64,000 bases of DNA from CAVTYH01 sp963738835 (GTDB lineage: Bacteria; Planctomycetota; Planctomycetia; Pirellulales; JADZDJ01), in the NCBI GenBank assembly GCA_963738835.1, contig CAVTYH010000009.1, forward strand, positions 1 to 64,000. Reading direction: 5' to 3'. Every line of letters starts with the position of its first letter. The first letter of the stretch is position 1. The notes under the pieces were generated by a model. It was not told where the DNA came from, did not search any database, and saw nothing but the letters and a program-made list of their open reading frames with translations. Shown in pieces: positions 17,892 to 26,596 of the stretch. The position numbers were made by a program, and so were the translations under genes.

Positions 17892-20338
17892 ATGCCCAGC
17901 GTATCCCGTTCTCAATGGCTCACAATCAATTACGCGGTCACCATTTTCATCAGCGCTTTTCTGCTGTTTCAGGTCCAGCCGATTGTCAGCAAGTACATTT
18001 TGCCGTGGTTCGGCGGCAGCCCGGCGGTTTGGACTACGTGCATGCTGTTTTTTCAAACGCTGCTGTTTGCCGGCTATGCCTATGCCCATTTCAGCTCGCA
18101 GCGGCTCAGCCCCAAACAGCAGGCCCTGCTACACCTTGCAATCATTTTGACGGCGCTGGTCATGTTGCGCGTGGTGCCGGGCGAGAGCTGGAAGCCGACC
18201 GATAGCACCGACCCGGTGGGCCGAATTCTGCTGCTGCTGGCGGCCAGCGTGGGGCTGCCGTACTTCGTGCTGTCCACGACTGGCCCGCTTGTACAATCGT
18301 GGTTCGCTCGTTCGTTCCCCGGCCGCACGCCGTATCGGTTGTATGCGCTGTCGAATCTTGGCTCGCTGCTGGCACTGCTGAGCTATCCGGTGTTTTTCGA
18401 GCGGATTTTTGATGTACCCCATCAGGCCGCGTTTTGGTCGTGGGGATTTTGGATTTTTGCGCTGCTCTGCGCCGTCGCCGCCGCAAGTTTGTGGCGAAAG
18501 GTTCCGAGTTCAGACGTCAGCGACCCGAGCCGCGACCCTCAGGAAGCGGAAGTCGGCGGCGTGCTTGTTCCGTCGTTCCCTGACGGTCACCACTCGGTAG
18601 AGCCGCCACACTGGTGGCAATACGCCCTCTGGCTCATTCTTCCCGCGCTCGCCTCCGTCACACTGCTGGCCACAACCAACCATGTTTGCACCGACGTGGC
18701 CGTCATGCCGTTCTTGTGGGTCATTCCATTGTCGTTGTACTTGCTCACGTTCATCATTGCGTTCGATCATCCGCGCTGGTATCGACCGAGTTGGATCGCG
18801 CTGGCCTCGCTCTTGGTCATCTATGGCACCGCTTTGGGAATTGGCTCGACCGACCTGTTCGATTGCGGAGTGGTTGGCCGCTGGTTGCACTCCGTCTGCG
18901 ACTTGTGCGCAGGCGCCCCGGGACAAACCGAATCGCCGGCGATCGAGTCTCCCACCATCCACGTGGGCTTGGGTCTTTACCTGGCGCTGAATTTCGTGGC
19001 CATGTTTTGCATCTGCTTGCTGTATCACGGCGAATTGGTGCGATTGAAGCCGCATCCCAAATATTTGACCGCGTTTTATCTTTTGATCTCCGCCGGCGGC
19101 GCCATCGGCGGCATTGCCGTCACCTTGGTTGCCCCGCATGTGTTCCATACGTTTTACGAATGGGAACTGGCCACGTTCATTGGCTACTGGTTAGCGCTGG
19201 GCTTGTTGCTTCGCGGTCTGATTCAATTCGCCCTGCGCAGTTACCGCGAAAGATCGACCGGCCGAGTGGCATTGGCGGTTGTTGCCATTGTCGTGGTCTT
19301 GCTGGCCGATCGCATTGGCTGGCTCGATGTGACCGACTATTTGCAATATCCCACCGAGGGCGTGCTACTGCGCACGCGAAACTTTTTCGGCACGCTATTG
19401 GTTCGCGAGTACGACCCGGGAGACCCGGAGCATTGCATTATTCTGAAGCACGGCGCAACAACCCACGGACTGCAATTTCTGGAGGGCGATCATCGCGGAG
19501 AGGCAACCACCTATTACACCGCGTTCGGCGGTGTAGGGCGCACCATCCGTTACCTGGAAGGCTTGCCGCAAGTGCCGGCGCTGGCGGACAACGAAACTCA
19601 CGAACCCGAAAATCTGGAGGCCATCGCCGCCGTTCGTCAGGCGGAAGATGCCGCCTATGCTCAAGCGAGCAAACGGCCCGATGACTCCGCGGAAACAGAT
19701 CACGCCAAAACCGCTGCAGCGCCACTTCGAATTGGCGCGGTCGGGTTGGGAGCCGGCACCCTGGCGGTCTACACCCGGCCCGGCGATTCGATTTCGTTCT
19801 ACGAAATCAATCCGCAGGTCATCGATATCGCCGACAGCGGCAAATGGTTCACCTTTCTTCCCGATTGCCGCGCACGCGCGCCAAGTGCGACGTAAAACTT
19901 GGCGACGCCCGATTGACGCTGGAAAAAGAGCTTGCCGACGGAAAAAAATTCGATTTGCTGGTGCTCGATGCCTTCAGTGGCGATGCAATTCCTGCGCACT
20001 TGCTTACGGAAGAAGCGTTCCAAATTTATTTGCCGCAAATAGCTACCGCGACAGCCGACGGCCGCGATGGAGCCATCGCCATCCACATCACCAACCATTA
20101 TGTCGATTTGGAACCGGTGGTCCGCGGATTGGCGGGAAAATTCGGCCTGAAAACGGTCCACATTGAAAACCCGGTGATCCCGGACCACGGCGTTTTCCAC
20201 TCCGACTGGATCATTCTGACCCGCAACCAGTCGCTGTTAGACGCTCTGGCCCCGTTTGCCACTCTGACCAGTTCGCACCCGAAGCCCGCTATTCTCTGGA
20301 CCGACGGCTTCAGCAACTTGTTCGACGTGCTGAAGTAA
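17892..20338 (+). CDS. Multi-span membrane protein fused to a spermidine-synthase-like domain (frameshifted)
   Basis: About 815 residues. The first 480 form at least eleven hydrophobic spans (INYAVTIFISAFLLFQVQPI, MLFFQTLLFAGYAYAHF, ASVTLLATTNHVCTDVAVMP and others). The C-terminal part resembles spermidine synthase: ILKHGATTHGLQF, YYTAFGGVGRTIRY, the nucleotide site IGAVGLGAGTLAVY, FYEINPQVIDIA and LVLDAFSGDAIPAHLLTEEA. A missing base near 19876 breaks the frame; the rest runs to 20338. The family (fused MFS/spermidine synthase) is widespread. The pattern suggests SAM-type binding, but whether it makes polyamines is unknown. Confidence 0.85.
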
Positions 20339-20443
20339 GGCGTGAGGAATAATCAGTCCCGTTCAGCCAAATCCATCTCTTGACTCCTTGAAACCGACGG
20401 AGCCAAACTGTGGTTCGATGTTTTGATCGTAAGCCGCAGCAAA

Positions 20444-21388
20444 TCACGCGGTGATTCCCTTCGTCAGCGCCATAAACGCGCCTTCTAAGTTCAGCTCGTC
20501 TTCCTTGAATAGTGTCAGCTTGTGGCCGTGGGTGATGAGCTGCGTTGCCAGATCGCTGTAATCGGTCACCCCTTCTTTGAGTGTGACGACGATGTTTTGA
20601 CCGGTGTGATTTTCACCCGGCGCTATTTCAATTCGGTCGACGGCGCTGTGCTGTTCGATCAGTTTCGCGGCGGCTTCTTGCGGACTGGCAACGGCGATTC
20701 GCAGCACAATCTGAGGCCGTACCTTCTTAATTAACTCCTTCACATCTTCATTCCACTCCAACACGCCGCGTTCGATGATGCCGATTTTGTTGCACATGTC
20801 GGCCAGTTCTGGCAAGATGTGGCTGGAAACCATCACAGTCTTGCCCATCTCGCCAAGTTGCCGGATCACGCGGCGAATTTCGATGCGCACACGCGGATCT
20901 AATCCGCTGGCCGGTTCGTCCAAGAGCAGAACTTGCGGATCGTGCAACAGCACGCGGGCCAGGCCCAAGCGTTGATTCATGCCGCGCGACAGGCTGGTGG
21001 CCAAGGCATCGCGCTTGTAGCCCAAACCAACCAGCTCCAATACGTCTTCGCACACCTTGCGGCGTTTTTCGCCATTGATGCGGTACGTGGCAGCGAAGAA
21101 TTCCAGATACTCGATCACCTTCATGTCGTCGTACACGCCAAAAAAATCGGGCATGAAGCCGATCAGTCGCCGGATTTCCTTGGGCTTGGTGTAAATCGAA
21201 TAATCGCACACATAGGCTTCACCCCAGGTGGGATTCAAAAGCGTGGCCAGCATGCGCATCGTCGTGGTTTTGCCCGCGCCGTTGGGGCCGATGAAGCCGA
21301 ACACATCGCCCTTGTTGAGCTTGATCGACAGCGATTTGACGGCAAACAGCTCGCCGTATTTCTTCGTTAAATCGCGGGTTTCAATCAC
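20444..21388 (-). CDS. ABC transporter ATP-binding protein (CcmA/NatA-like)
   Basis: 314 residues. Walker A GFIGPNGAGKTTTMRML, Q-loop replaced by IGFMPDFFGVYDD, signature LSRGMNQRLGLARVLLHDP, Walker B VLLLDEPASGLDP and H-loop MVSSHILPELADMC. The C-terminal 90 residues are an accessory domain as in Gldg/Nod-type exporters. Start taken as GTG at 21388 (VIETRDLTKKYGE); upstream in-frame codons come from dispersed repeats. The upstream gene 21562-23858 encodes a large membrane protein of GldG-like character, as in gliding-type ABC systems. No permease gene was seen between them or next downstream. Confidence 0.92.
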   Translation of the reverse strand: MIETRDLTKKYGELFAVKSLSIKLNKGDVFGFIGPNGAGKTTTMRMLATLLNPTWGEAYVCDYSIYTKPKEIRRLIGFMPDFFGVYDDMKVIEYLEFFAATYRINGEKRRKVCEDVLELVGLGYKRDALATSLSRGMNQRLGLARVLLHDPQVLLLDEPASGLDPRVRIEIRRVIRQLGEMGKTVMVSSHILPELADMCNKIGIIERGVLEWNEDVKELIKKVRPQIVLRIAVASPQEAAAKLIEQHSAVDRIEIAPGENHTGQNIVVTLKEGVTDYSDLATQLITHGHKLTLFKEDELNLEGAFMALTKGITA

Positions 21389-21409
21389 GGGGTGGCCTTT
21401 CCAGTCCGA

Positions 21410-21555
21410 TTTTACCACGGAGACACTGAGGCACGGAGAGGCAAAGAGGGAATGTCGAATGACGAAATTCAAATGACGAATGAATGACCAATGACGAAAT
21501 TCCAAGGAGCGATGTTTGCTCTGTGCCTCCGTGTCTTTGCGGTTCAAACATGGCT
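21410..21555. repeat. Intergenic repeats (CGGAGACACTGAGGCACGGA, GAATGACGAAATTC)
   Basis: Spacer containing CACGGAGACACTGAGGCACG and its partner CTGTGCCTCCGTGTCTTTGC as an inverted pair, with GAATGACGAAATTC units between. The same GAATGACGAAATTC unit recurs at 23748-23812. Confidence 0.75.
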
Positions 21556-21561
21556 GACCTC

Positions 21562-23858
21562 TCAGTGGTTTTTTACCGGCAGCACAAATCGGTACACCGT
21601 GTCGTGGCGGTTCATTCGATCGTCTTTTAGCGGCTGGCCGTTGAGCTGCATGGGCGCGGCAGCCGGACCGCGACCGACGAGGATAGCGCGGCCGTAATTC
21701 AGCTGATTACTCAAATCGACAAACGATTGAAAACGATTCAACAAGCCCGAGTAATTTGCGCCTCCCGCCAGATCGTAGAACATCATCACTTGCAAAATTC
21801 GGAGGGGGTCGATGCAGGCGCGATTGTAGGGGGGCGTTTGGTCCTTGCCGGCAGTGGAAGGTCGCTCGGTCAGTAGCGCCGCCGCGGAGATCGGATCGCG
21901 GCGATCGAACTGCACCGTTTGTCCCGCGTTCAGATCTTCCAGCGGATAGGCGAGTCCGCCAAAGAACACGACGCAATTTCGCAGTGGAGCATCCAGTCGA
22001 TTGGTGAGAGTTCCGCGCAGCTGGCCGCCGGCCGTGGCGGTTAGTGCTGCTTCAGCTCCGCCGGCTTTGGCGTCCCAACGGGCGATGAAGTTTTTGCTCG
22101 ACCAAATCGACACCGGCGCCGCCACAATGTTTCCTTGTTGTCTATCGACTACGTACGGCTCATCAAACAGCGGCGCGTTCACGGCCGCCGAACTCATACC
22201 GCCGAGTCCGGTCCCATGTAACCCGAGCCAACTGAGCAGCGAATGCGACGATTCGCTTGAAGTGCTACCGCTGGACGCGGCATCGCCAGTTTCGTTTTTC
22301 ATACCCGTAAACTGTGGTTGCAGCGTCAAATCGTAACGTGCATTCTCGGCGCTGAACAAATTGAACCACGTAGTCCCCCGCACAAGGCCGGCGTTAACAT
22401 CGACGTCGATCAAATCCAATTGATTCGCGTGCAGTTGATCGCCTTTCGACCGATTGGCCCAAGCATATGCGGCCACGCTGAACAGCACGATGCAAGTCGA
22501 AAATACAAACCAGGCGATCCATTGGCGTTTCAGCCACCGATGGATGACAAAGTAGTTCAGTGGAAACAAAAGTCCGATGTAAATCAGTGCAGTCGCCGCC
22601 ACGGCCCAAAAAGGAACCAATTGCACGTCGGCAAATTGATCGAGCGCCGCCCGCAATTGACCGCTGATATCGATGAAGCCCAATCGCTTCGCCTGGCTGA
22701 AGTTTTCCTGGCCGCTCGTCCGACCCGTTCGCTGGACACGGCGTCCAAGCAGTCGTTCCAAAAACTTCGTGCGGGCCGGCCACTCGGCCAGCGGCGATGT
22801 ATGCAAATCGAGCCCCACGACAAGCACCTGGCCAAATCCCAACGACGAGCGAAACACAAGTGGAAAACTGGTTTGCCCCATACCGATCTCGAGTTCCTTT
22901 CGATCGGCGTGGACGGTTTTCCATTGTGGCGCCCGCAGCGATTTTGCCTCCAGCCGCTCTTCCTCGTCGGCTGCGGCAAATGTTTCGATGGCGGCGCGGA
23001 AATTTCGCAGCGGCAAATCAATGGTTTGGTCCAATTCACCTGGCGCGAACCGCGCCAGTGGCGCACCTGTGCCGAAGAGCCGCTCGGCGCCATCGCCGCA
23101 GGCAATCAGCAGCGTGCCTCCCAAGCGCACCCAGTGCTCGATGGCGTCCACGGCCCGTGGGTCGAACATCGATTTATCGATTGCCGCTGCTCCGGCAACC
23201 GCCAGCAAATCGATACCTTCATAACCATACCACTGGTCGGGCAAACGCTTCGGACTGTCGACCGTCACCACCGTGGCGCGATCAACTTGTTGCTCGTCGA
23301 TCCGGCGTGCCATCTCTGGCAAGCCGATCGATTTGCCCAGCTCCACCATAAACTCATTCGTGGCGGGCACAGCGACCGGTGGATTATTGCCACCGCTGGT
23401 TGATAAAGCTTCGACTTCGTCGAGCAGCCGCTTGCCAATTGCTATTCTCAGCAGTACATCAGGCGATTTGCCCGCGCGGCCAATTTTGAGATACGCCAAA
23501 TGGTCGCCGCCGGTGGTCCAAATCAGTCGCGGACCGATGAACCGAACGGGTACCCCATCGCCATCGGTGCTTGCAATTCAAGCTGACCCGAGGCCCCGGA
23601 ATCGCCCAGCGCCCCGCTGAGCGTCAGATTCACCGGCGTCCAACAGCCCAGCCTGTAATGGTTGGCGAAGCCGATTTGCAAGCTTTGGACTTCAGGAAAA
23701 CCGGAATCAGAACTTCCAGCACCATAGGCCAAACCCGATAGACAAAAAATGACGAATGACGAAATTCGAATGACGAATGAAATTCCAATTTCCAAAATCC
23801 AATGACCAAATGACAGCGCTGGCGACAGGCGTTTGGAATTTGCAGCTTGGGATTTCAT
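21562..23858 (-). CDS. Large exported/membrane protein, GldG/DUF4350-like (frameshifted)
   Basis: About 765 residues. An N-terminal signal-like segment (LEIGISFVIRISSFVIFCL) is followed by a beta-rich part (FANHYRLGCWTPVNLTLSGA). The frame then breaks near 23566 by one missing base, restoring LQAPDGDGVPVRFIGPRLIW. Next comes a DUF4350/GATase-like region (LPDQWYGYEGIDLLAVAGAA, AVDAIEHWVRLGGTLLIACG), then two membrane spans (FWAVAATALIYIGLLFPLNY, WIAWFVFSTCIVLFSVAAYA) and a C-terminal domain. The gene precedes the ABC ATPase on the same strand, so it may be that system's extracellular part. The coding start overlaps the GAATGACGAAATTC repeat. Specific function unknown. Confidence 0.7.
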
Positions 23859-23896
23859 TCGTCACTGGTCATTCGAATTTCGTCATTCCATAAGCC
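23748..23896. repeat. GAATGACGAAATTC repeat array
   Basis: Several GAATGACGAAATTC and GAATTTCGTCATTC units in both orientations. They cover the predicted signal sequence of the gene 21562-23858 and the spacer upstream of it. The related array at 21447-21510 lies upstream of the ABC ATPase. Confidence 0.8.
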
Positions 23897-23918
23897 GCCA
23901 TTGCAAAACGGATTGCTA

Positions 23919-24458
23919 CTACGCCTTGGCCGTTTCCAACACACGGGCGGTTTTGATCGTCACGGGTTTTAACGGCCTGTCGTTGCGGTCGGTCGGCACG
24001 ACACCGATGGCTTTCACCACTTCCAAGCTGGCTGTATCGGCGGTTTTGCCGAAGGCCGTGTACTGGCCATCGAGGTGCGGATGGGCTGCCAAACAGATGA
24101 AGAACTGCGAGCCGGCCGAGTTGGGATCGCTGGTACGGGCCGCGGACAGCACGCCGGGCTCATGCTTTGCTTTGTTGAATTCGGCCTTGATTGTGTAACC
24201 CGGGCCGCCGGTGCCAGTTCCCTCCGGACAACCGCCTTGAATCATGAAGCCCTTGATAATGCGGTGAAAAATGAGCCCGTCGTAGTAGCCAATTTTCGCC
24301 AGGCCAAGCAAGTTGGCTACGTGGCCGGGGGCGACATCGGATGCCAGATCGAGCGTGATCTTTCCGGCCGAGGTATCGAGCTGCAGTTGATATTTTTTGT
24401 TTTTCAGGTCGAGCGTTTTCTGCGCCGCTTCAACTTCCGCTTTACGATTTTTTGCCAT
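23919..24458 (-). CDS. Cyclophilin-type peptidyl-prolyl cis-trans isomerase
   Basis: 179 residues without signal peptide, so cytosolic. Cyclophilin motifs: LDTSAGKITLDLASDVAPGH, IGYYDGLIFHRIIKGFMIQG with active-site Phe-His-Arg, GCPEGTGTGGPGYTIKAEFN, GVLSAARTSDPNSAGSQFFI and HLDGQYTAFGKT. An N-terminal lysine-rich extension (KNRKAEVEAAQKTLDLKNKK) precedes the domain. No operon partner is obvious, with a 100-base gap to the GrpB-like gene. Confidence 0.94.
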   Translation of the reverse strand: MAKNRKAEVEAAQKTLDLKNKKYQLQLDTSAGKITLDLASDVAPGHVANLLGLAKIGYYDGLIFHRIIKGFMIQGGCPEGTGTGGPGYTIKAEFNKAKHEPGVLSAARTSDPNSAGSQFFICLAAHPHLDGQYTAFGKTADTASLEVVKAIGVVPTDRNDRPLKPVTIKTARVLETAKA

Positions 24459-24561
24459 GATGCACTCCCTTCATGAAGTCGTGATCCGATGCGTTCGATC
24501 GTCCGCCAACGTACCAGAAGTATTGCAGACGTACAACGATACAAACGCCGTGGAAAACGAT

Positions 24562-25104
24562 TCAAAATGCTGTTCGATAGTAAGCCAAAGCCCGCGGCAA
24601 TTGCGATTGAATCCACGGCGCTTTGGCATCGGAATATGCATGAGAATTGTCGGGATGCAGCAAGCGGCAACGTTGCTTTTCGGTTTCGTATTCCTGGGCG
24701 ATTGCCGGATGAGCGCGAAGGTAATCGCGAAATGCCAGATGCTTTTCAATTTCTGGACTACCTAATTGAAAACAATGCAGTTGGGCGATTCGTCGGCCTG
24801 TGGCCAGATCGTCTAGTGTGCAATAGCGCCTGCCTGAAATCCCGTACTCGCCCCACCACCGATACCCGAGAACAGCGATCAACGGTTCGGCCGTATCCAA
24901 TTCTGCCAAATTGCGAACCACCGGCATGAGGTCGAGAATTGGCTTAGCGTGAATTCCAGGAATGGCGGTCGAACCAATGTGGTGAATCGCAACGATGTCG
25001 CTGCCTAGCACCGACGCCAAACGAGCCGCCTCCCGCTCGGCAGCCGCCTTCCAATCGGGCGAGTGCGGTGCTAATTCCACTGCGATGGACGCCGGCATTT
25101 TCAA
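24562..25104 (-). CDS. GrpB family protein (UPF0157, nucleotidyltransferase fold)
   Basis: 180 residues. The family signature is IHHIGSTAIPGIHAKPILDL, with GYRWWGEYGISGRRYC and HCFQLGSPEIEKHLAFRDYL later. GrpB proteins have a nucleotidyltransferase fold but no established substrate. Its start overlaps the DUF1802 stop by 4 bases (ATGA), so the two are translated together. Its role in this operon is unknown. Confidence 0.93.
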   Translation of the reverse strand: MKMPASIAVELAPHSPDWKAAAEREAARLASVLGSDIVAIHHIGSTAIPGIHAKPILDLMPVVRNLAELDTAEPLIAVLGYRWWGEYGISGRRYCTLDDLATGRRIAQLHCFQLGSPEIEKHLAFRDYLRAHPAIAQEYETEKQRCRLLHPDNSHAYSDAKAPWIQSQLPRALAYYRTAF

Positions 25105-25691
25105 CCACTCTTTTTCGACGAACTGATCAAACTTTCGATTCTCTTCAATCGTTCGGCAAACGCTGCATCGTCAAGCACCGCGGTTGCGCCAAAAGTCGCC
25201 ACCGGCTTGGGCAGTTCTGCCCAGCTTTTGCAGCCGGCGATGTAGGGGCTGTCGCTCACGATATACGGTTGCGGCATGCGAAAAGTTCGGACGACAAGCA
25301 CAAACAGGCCGGGGTGGCGGTAATGAAATCGCTGCCGGATTGTGTCGTTGGACAAAATGTGCTCGCCGGACAGATGTTGGAGGACGGCCAAATCGTGGAC
25401 TTCAAAGACTTCATGAACGACGGCGTACAGACCGACCAGAAATTTGCCCGGCTGCGGCTCATGGGGGTCGCCAACACTGCTGGACAAGCCAGCAGTGGCA
25501 CCCGGTTTAAGCGCGGACGCGTCTTGATGAAATCGCGTGGGCAGCAGCCAGAACTCGCCATGTTGGACGCGAAAGCCATCGCACCCTTCATCGATGCCCC
25601 CTTTGCGCAGAATGATGGTTTGCTTGCCCGCTGCCAAAGCGGCGCAGACGACGGCCCATTCTTTAAAGGCAATGTTGTTAACACTTAACAT
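25101..25691 (-). CDS. DUF1802 family protein
   Basis: 196 residues matching DUF1802: FKEWAVVCAALAAGKQTIIL, RKGGIDEGCDGFRVQHGEFW, LLPTRFHQD, YRHPGLFVLVVRTFRMPQPY and GCKSWAEL. Function unknown; it is often cytosolic. Its stop overlaps the GrpB-like start, and the HEAT-repeat gene ends 5 bases upstream. Confidence 0.9.
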   Translation of the reverse strand: MLSVNNIAFKEWAVVCAALAAGKQTIILRKGGIDEGCDGFRVQHGEFWLLPTRFHQDASALKPGATAGLSSSVGDPHEPQPGKFLVGLYAVVHEVFEVHDLAVLQHLSGEHILSNDTIRQRFHYRHPGLFVLVVRTFRMPQPYIVSDSPYIAGCKSWAELPKPVATFGATAVLDDAAFAERLKRIESLISSSKKSG

Positions 25692-25696
25692 GACGC

Positions 25697-26206
25697 TTAC
25701 TTGATTTTATCGAGCGCCTCTTTCGCTAATCGCGATAACCGCGGATCGGGATCGCCTGCCGCTTGCTGCAAGGCTGTAGCGACGGCGGAAGCAGGCGGGC
25801 CGATTTGACCCAGGGCCCACGCAGCCCGCTGCCGGATGGCAATTTCGCCGTGATCTTTAAGCGCTGCGGTGATGGCCAAGACGATGTTTGCAGAATCGCT
25901 GCTGGGCAAGCCATCGCCGGAGCCTAATCGACCTAACAGCGTGACGGCCCAATAGGCGACGTCCAATCGTGCATCACTTGCCAGTGTCGCCAACTTCATT
26001 GCATCTTCCGCGCGCGGCGGGCCGAGCGATTCTAGTGCCGCATACACCCAATCGCGCACCGCGCTGTCGGCATCCCCCATGGCTTCAACCAGGTTGACTG
26101 CCGCGGGCTGGGCTGCTTCCGCTAGGCGAGCAAGTTGTTCGGCGGCCGTAGCGCGCACGGCAATATCAGTGCTTTTCAAATCAGCGGTTAGTTTGGCGAG
26201 ATCCAC
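25697..26206 (-). CDS. HEAT-repeat protein
   Basis: 169 residues made of about four HEAT units (DIAVRATAAEQLARLA, DSAVRDWVYAALESLG, DARLDVAYWAVTLLGRLG, EIAIRQRAAWALGQIGPPAS). Likely a scaffold for protein contacts. Its start overlaps the 3' end of the small membrane gene by 26 bases, and the DUF1802 gene follows at 5 bases, so all belong to one minus-strand transcript. Confidence 0.88.
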   Translation of the reverse strand: MDLAKLTADLKSTDIAVRATAAEQLARLAEAAQPAAVNLVEAMGDADSAVRDWVYAALESLGPPRAEDAMKLATLASDARLDVAYWAVTLLGRLGSGDGLPSSDSANIVLAITAALKDHGEIAIRQRAAWALGQIGPPASAVATALQQAAGDPDPRLSRLAKEALDKIK

Positions 26207-26596
26207 GGATCGGTTCCTCTCGGCGTTTGGGCCGCATCATCCACAAGAGTGCCATGCCCGCGAGCCCCAACGGAAACAATCGCGGCCGCGTAATCAACAG
26301 CATCGGCAGCACCACTATGGCAAAAGGCAGCCACACCGGCAGCGTACGCAATTGCGGTTCAGCCAGCCAGAGGACGCCATGAACACGCCAATTTGCAAGC
26401 ACGCTCCGCGCAACGTTTCCAAATTGCGGCTGTCGGCATCGACTGTCAGCAGCAGCCCGCCGATGGCGAGCAGTACGACGGCGATAAGTCCGATTTTGCG
26501 GCGAAACATGCGTCGGTAGGCGGCAGGCGATTTAAAGGCGGCGAAGGCATCGCCGGTGGCCAGATCGTTCCGGGCGAGAACGGCAGAGATCGGCAA
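26181..26596 (-). CDS. Small membrane protein (frameshifted)
   Basis: About 138 residues in two frames. The first (26315-26596) has RKIGLIAVVLLAIGGLLLTV and a second span starting ETLRGACLQIGVFMAS. The second (from about 26380 down to 26181) continues LWLAEPQLRTLPVWLPFAIV, VLPMLLITRPRLFPLGLAGM and ends in charged RPKRREEPIRGSR. Frame shift near 26378. Starts directly after the stop of the S1C/hydrolase fusion (TTG start, TGATTG junction) and overlaps the HEAT gene. Four membrane spans predicted. Unknown function. Confidence 0.7.

Noticed and set aside
17208..18089. Minus-strand ORF of 293 codons
   Set aside because: Antisense of the three-repeat beta gene and the next gene's start; no recognisable motif.
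22318..23403. + strand ORF of 361 codons
   Set aside because: Antisense of the large membrane protein gene, which has membrane spans and domain motifs in its own frame.
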